Shown here: one piece after another, positions 13,938 to 14,892 of the stretch
Layout: every line of letters starts with the position of its first letter
Position numbering within the stretch: position 1 is the first letter of the stretch
Assembly (NCBI GenBank): GCA_934631025.1
Contig: CAKTXR010000063.1
Coordinates: forward strand, 1-14,892
DNA: 14,892 bases
Direction of reading: 5' to 3'
DNA from: an uncultured Clostridia bacterium
GTDB taxonomy: Bacteria > Bacillota > Clostridia > Christensenellales > Aristaeellaceae
Program-made: the position numbers and the translations under genes
Notes under the pieces: model-generated
Told to the model about the DNA's origin: nothing
Database searches by the model: none
What the model saw: the letters and a program-made list of their open reading frames with translations, nothing else

Positions 13938-13974
13938 TTCGATAGTGCGTGTAGGCTGCATCGCTATACATCCC

Positions 13975-14009
13975 GACCTGACCGGCCATAAATCAGAGCC
14001 GGTCAGGTC
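13975..14009 (+). repeat. 35-nt covarying hairpin element H6
   Basis: The stem is a perfect 12 bp, GACCTGACCGGC (13975-13986) with GCCGGTCAGGTC (13998-14009), and the loop is CATAAATCAGA. It is preceded by CATCGCTATACATCCC and followed by TCTCCGTCTACCCGAG, the same modules that flank H1. Confidence 0.92.
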
Positions 14010-14116
14010 TCTCCGTCTACCCGAGTGCTGCGATGCGTGGGTGCGGCGGGTCAATGACGGCAGTTATTGAGATGCCGGATAAGAAATACGGATAACAGGC
14101 AAAGGAGGCGCTGCCC

Positions 14117-14815
14117 ATGAAGCCGATCGTCGGCGTCGTCCCGACGGCGCATCTGTTCGAGACGGACGATTTCTACAAGGACAACTACATATTCGTCAAC
14201 AACTATGGAAAGCGCATTGCCGAAAACGGCGGCGTGCCCATGGGGCTGCTGGCCAACGACGGCCAGGCCTTCGAGGACGCGCTCGAGCGCTGCGACGCGT
14301 TCGTGATCTGCGGCGGCGCGCGGATATTTCCCTATCACTTCCAGACGGTCGAGCACGCCGTGAAAACCGGCAAGCGGCTGTTGGGCATCTGTCTGGGGAT
14401 GCAGGCGATCCACAGCTATTTTATCGTCGAGGACGAAGCGAAAAGACGCGGCTGGACAGGATCGCTTCTGGCGCTCTACGAGCAGATGAAGCGGGAAAAG
14501 TATATGTTCACGCGCCCCGTGGAGCACCACTGGGACGTTCACATGACGCGCACGACCATCGAGGAAACGAAGCACGCCGTCTCCGTCGCGCCGGACACGC
14601 TGCTCGCGCGCCTGACCGGAGCAGACGTGATCCGTGCTTCGACGATGCACCGCTACCGCGTGGACGCGCCCTCGCCGCGGCTCATCGTGAGCGGGCGGAC
14701 GGCGGACGGCACGATCGAAGCGCTCGAATACGGAAACAGTCTAATGGGCGTACAGTTCCATCCGGAGGTGGACGGCACGTTTTCCGCACTGTTCCGGTTC
14801 GCCGCGGGGAAATAA
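14117..14815 (+). CDS. Class I glutamine amidotransferase-like protein (gamma-glutamyl hydrolase, peptidase C26 type)
   Basis: This 232-residue protein has the class I glutamine amidotransferase triad: C92 in LLGICLGMQAIHS, with H215 and E217 in VQFHPEVDG. The opening KPIVGVVPTAHLFE and the FVICGGARIFPYHF oxyanion region resemble the PuuD/gamma-glutamyl-GABA hydrolase group more than biosynthetic amidotransferase subunits. It probably cleaves gamma-glutamyl bonds in the cytoplasm; the substrate is unknown. ATG 14117 has a strong AAAGGAGG 8 nt upstream. It follows the H5-H6 repeat block and so probably has its own promoter. A weak candidate is ATGACG (14054-14059) with GATAAG (14078-14083), 18 bp apart. 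An IS30-type element starts just after its stop. Confidence 0.85.
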   Translation: MKPIVGVVPTAHLFETDDFYKDNYIFVNNYGKRIAENGGVPMGLLANDGQAFEDALERCDAFVICGGARIFPYHFQTVEHAVKTGKRLLGICLGMQAIHSYFIVEDEAKRRGWTGSLLALYEQMKREKYMFTRPVEHHWDVHMTRTTIEETKHAVSVAPDTLLARLTGADVIRASTMHRYRVDAPSPRLIVSGRTADGTIEALEYGNSLMGVQFHPEVDGTFSALFRFAAGK

Positions 14816-14892
14816 ACATCTTGAATTGTCAAGTCAAGTGCAACACCGAACCATAAAAGACTTCCGCCGGTGATTTCCAGCCAAGACACTTT
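14816..14892 (-). mobile_element. Right-hand part of an IS30-family insertion sequence (partial)
   Basis: Besides the transposase tail, the sequence just after the glutamine amidotransferase stop (TTGAATTGTCAAGTCAAG, 14821-14838) looks like an IS30-family terminal inverted repeat overlapping the end of the transposase gene. The exact element boundary, between about 14816 and 14822, and any target duplication cannot be fixed without the other end. Confidence 0.6.
14829..14892 (-). pseudogene. IS30-family transposase, C-terminal fragment cut by the window edge
   Basis: Read on the minus strand from the window edge, 20 codons end at TGA (14829-14831). They give a tail of the form KCLGWKSPAEVFYG followed by SVLHLT. 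This closely fits the conserved C-terminus of IS30-family DDE transposases (R/K-C-L-x-x-K-T/S-P-x-E-V-F, ending LHLT). The upstream part is outside the window, so I cannot tell whether the gene is intact; the pseudogene type is only used for a partial gene here. Confidence 0.75.

Noticed and set aside
273..14009. The 35-nt hairpins as intrinsic terminators
   Set aside because: None is followed by a T-tract in gene sense; TTCGATAG, TCCGATAG, TTTCCG or TCTCCG follows instead. Some occur two or three in a row. Rho-independent termination is not supported.
273..14009. Integron attC sites or attachment sites
   Set aside because: The hairpins lack the GTTRRRY core and inverse core, there is no integrase gene, and the neighbouring genes are core genes, not cassettes.
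14067..14096. TTGAGA with GATAAC as promoter of the amidotransferase gene
   Set aside because: Transcription would start within the ribosome-binding site, leaving almost no leader. The weak pair at 14054-14083 is a better candidate.

Overview
The window looks like chromosome from a GC-rich member of the Bacillota (Clostridia), possibly a gut lineage such as Christensenellales; that lineage call is inference. The main evidence is gene content and order. A Gram-positive purine repressor (purR), a glmU-type uridylyltransferase, peptidyl-tRNA hydrolase (pth) and mfd lie in that order on the minus strand, with murC divergent from purR. This is the Bacillus/Clostridium purR-glmU-pth-mfd neighbourhood, here without spoVG, prs and ctc. 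Shine-Dalgarno sites are strong, and several TTGACA/TATAAT-type promoters are readable.

Layout. 1-401: no convincing gene; it holds a pair of 61-nt repeats and a block of structured dispersed repeats. 402-2384 (-): a 660-residue cytoplasmic right-handed beta-helix protein, probably a GH141-like glycoside hydrolase, with its own near-consensus promoter. 2482-6195 (-): mfd. 6196-6974: a 779-nt intergenic region with a 138-bp tandem repeat (two near-identical copies and one decayed) followed by three 35-nt hairpin elements. 6975-8750 (-): a Pth fused in frame to a beta-lactamase-like serine hydrolase. 9004-10047 (-): a short GlmU lacking most of the acetyltransferase half. 10141-10968 (-): purR. 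10969-11207: divergent promoter region. 11208-13825 (+): an apparent operon of murC, an alpha/beta hydrolase and a YbaK-type tRNA deacylase. 13826-14116: two more hairpin elements. 14117-14815 (+): a class I glutamine amidotransferase-like (peptidase C26) protein. 14829-14892 (-): the C-terminal end of an IS30-family transposase that runs off the window.

The core genes serve cell-wall precursor synthesis (UDP-GlcNAc, MurC ligation), translation quality control (Pth, YbaK), transcription-coupled repair (Mfd) and purine control (PurR).

The most unusual signal is non-coding. Six 35-nt elements share one architecture: a 12-bp stem and an 11-nt loop close to CATAAATYRGA. The stem sequence changes between copies with mostly matching changes on both arms, while the loop and the flanking modules stay similar. 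All six lie in three clusters at gene 3' ends, in the same orientation relative to the upstream gene. At two of the three genes the stop codon lies inside the repeat. They have no U-tract, so they are not ordinary intrinsic terminators. They look like a REP/BIME-like or RNA-structured 3'-end repeat family. I do not recognise it as a named family, and I could not search databases.
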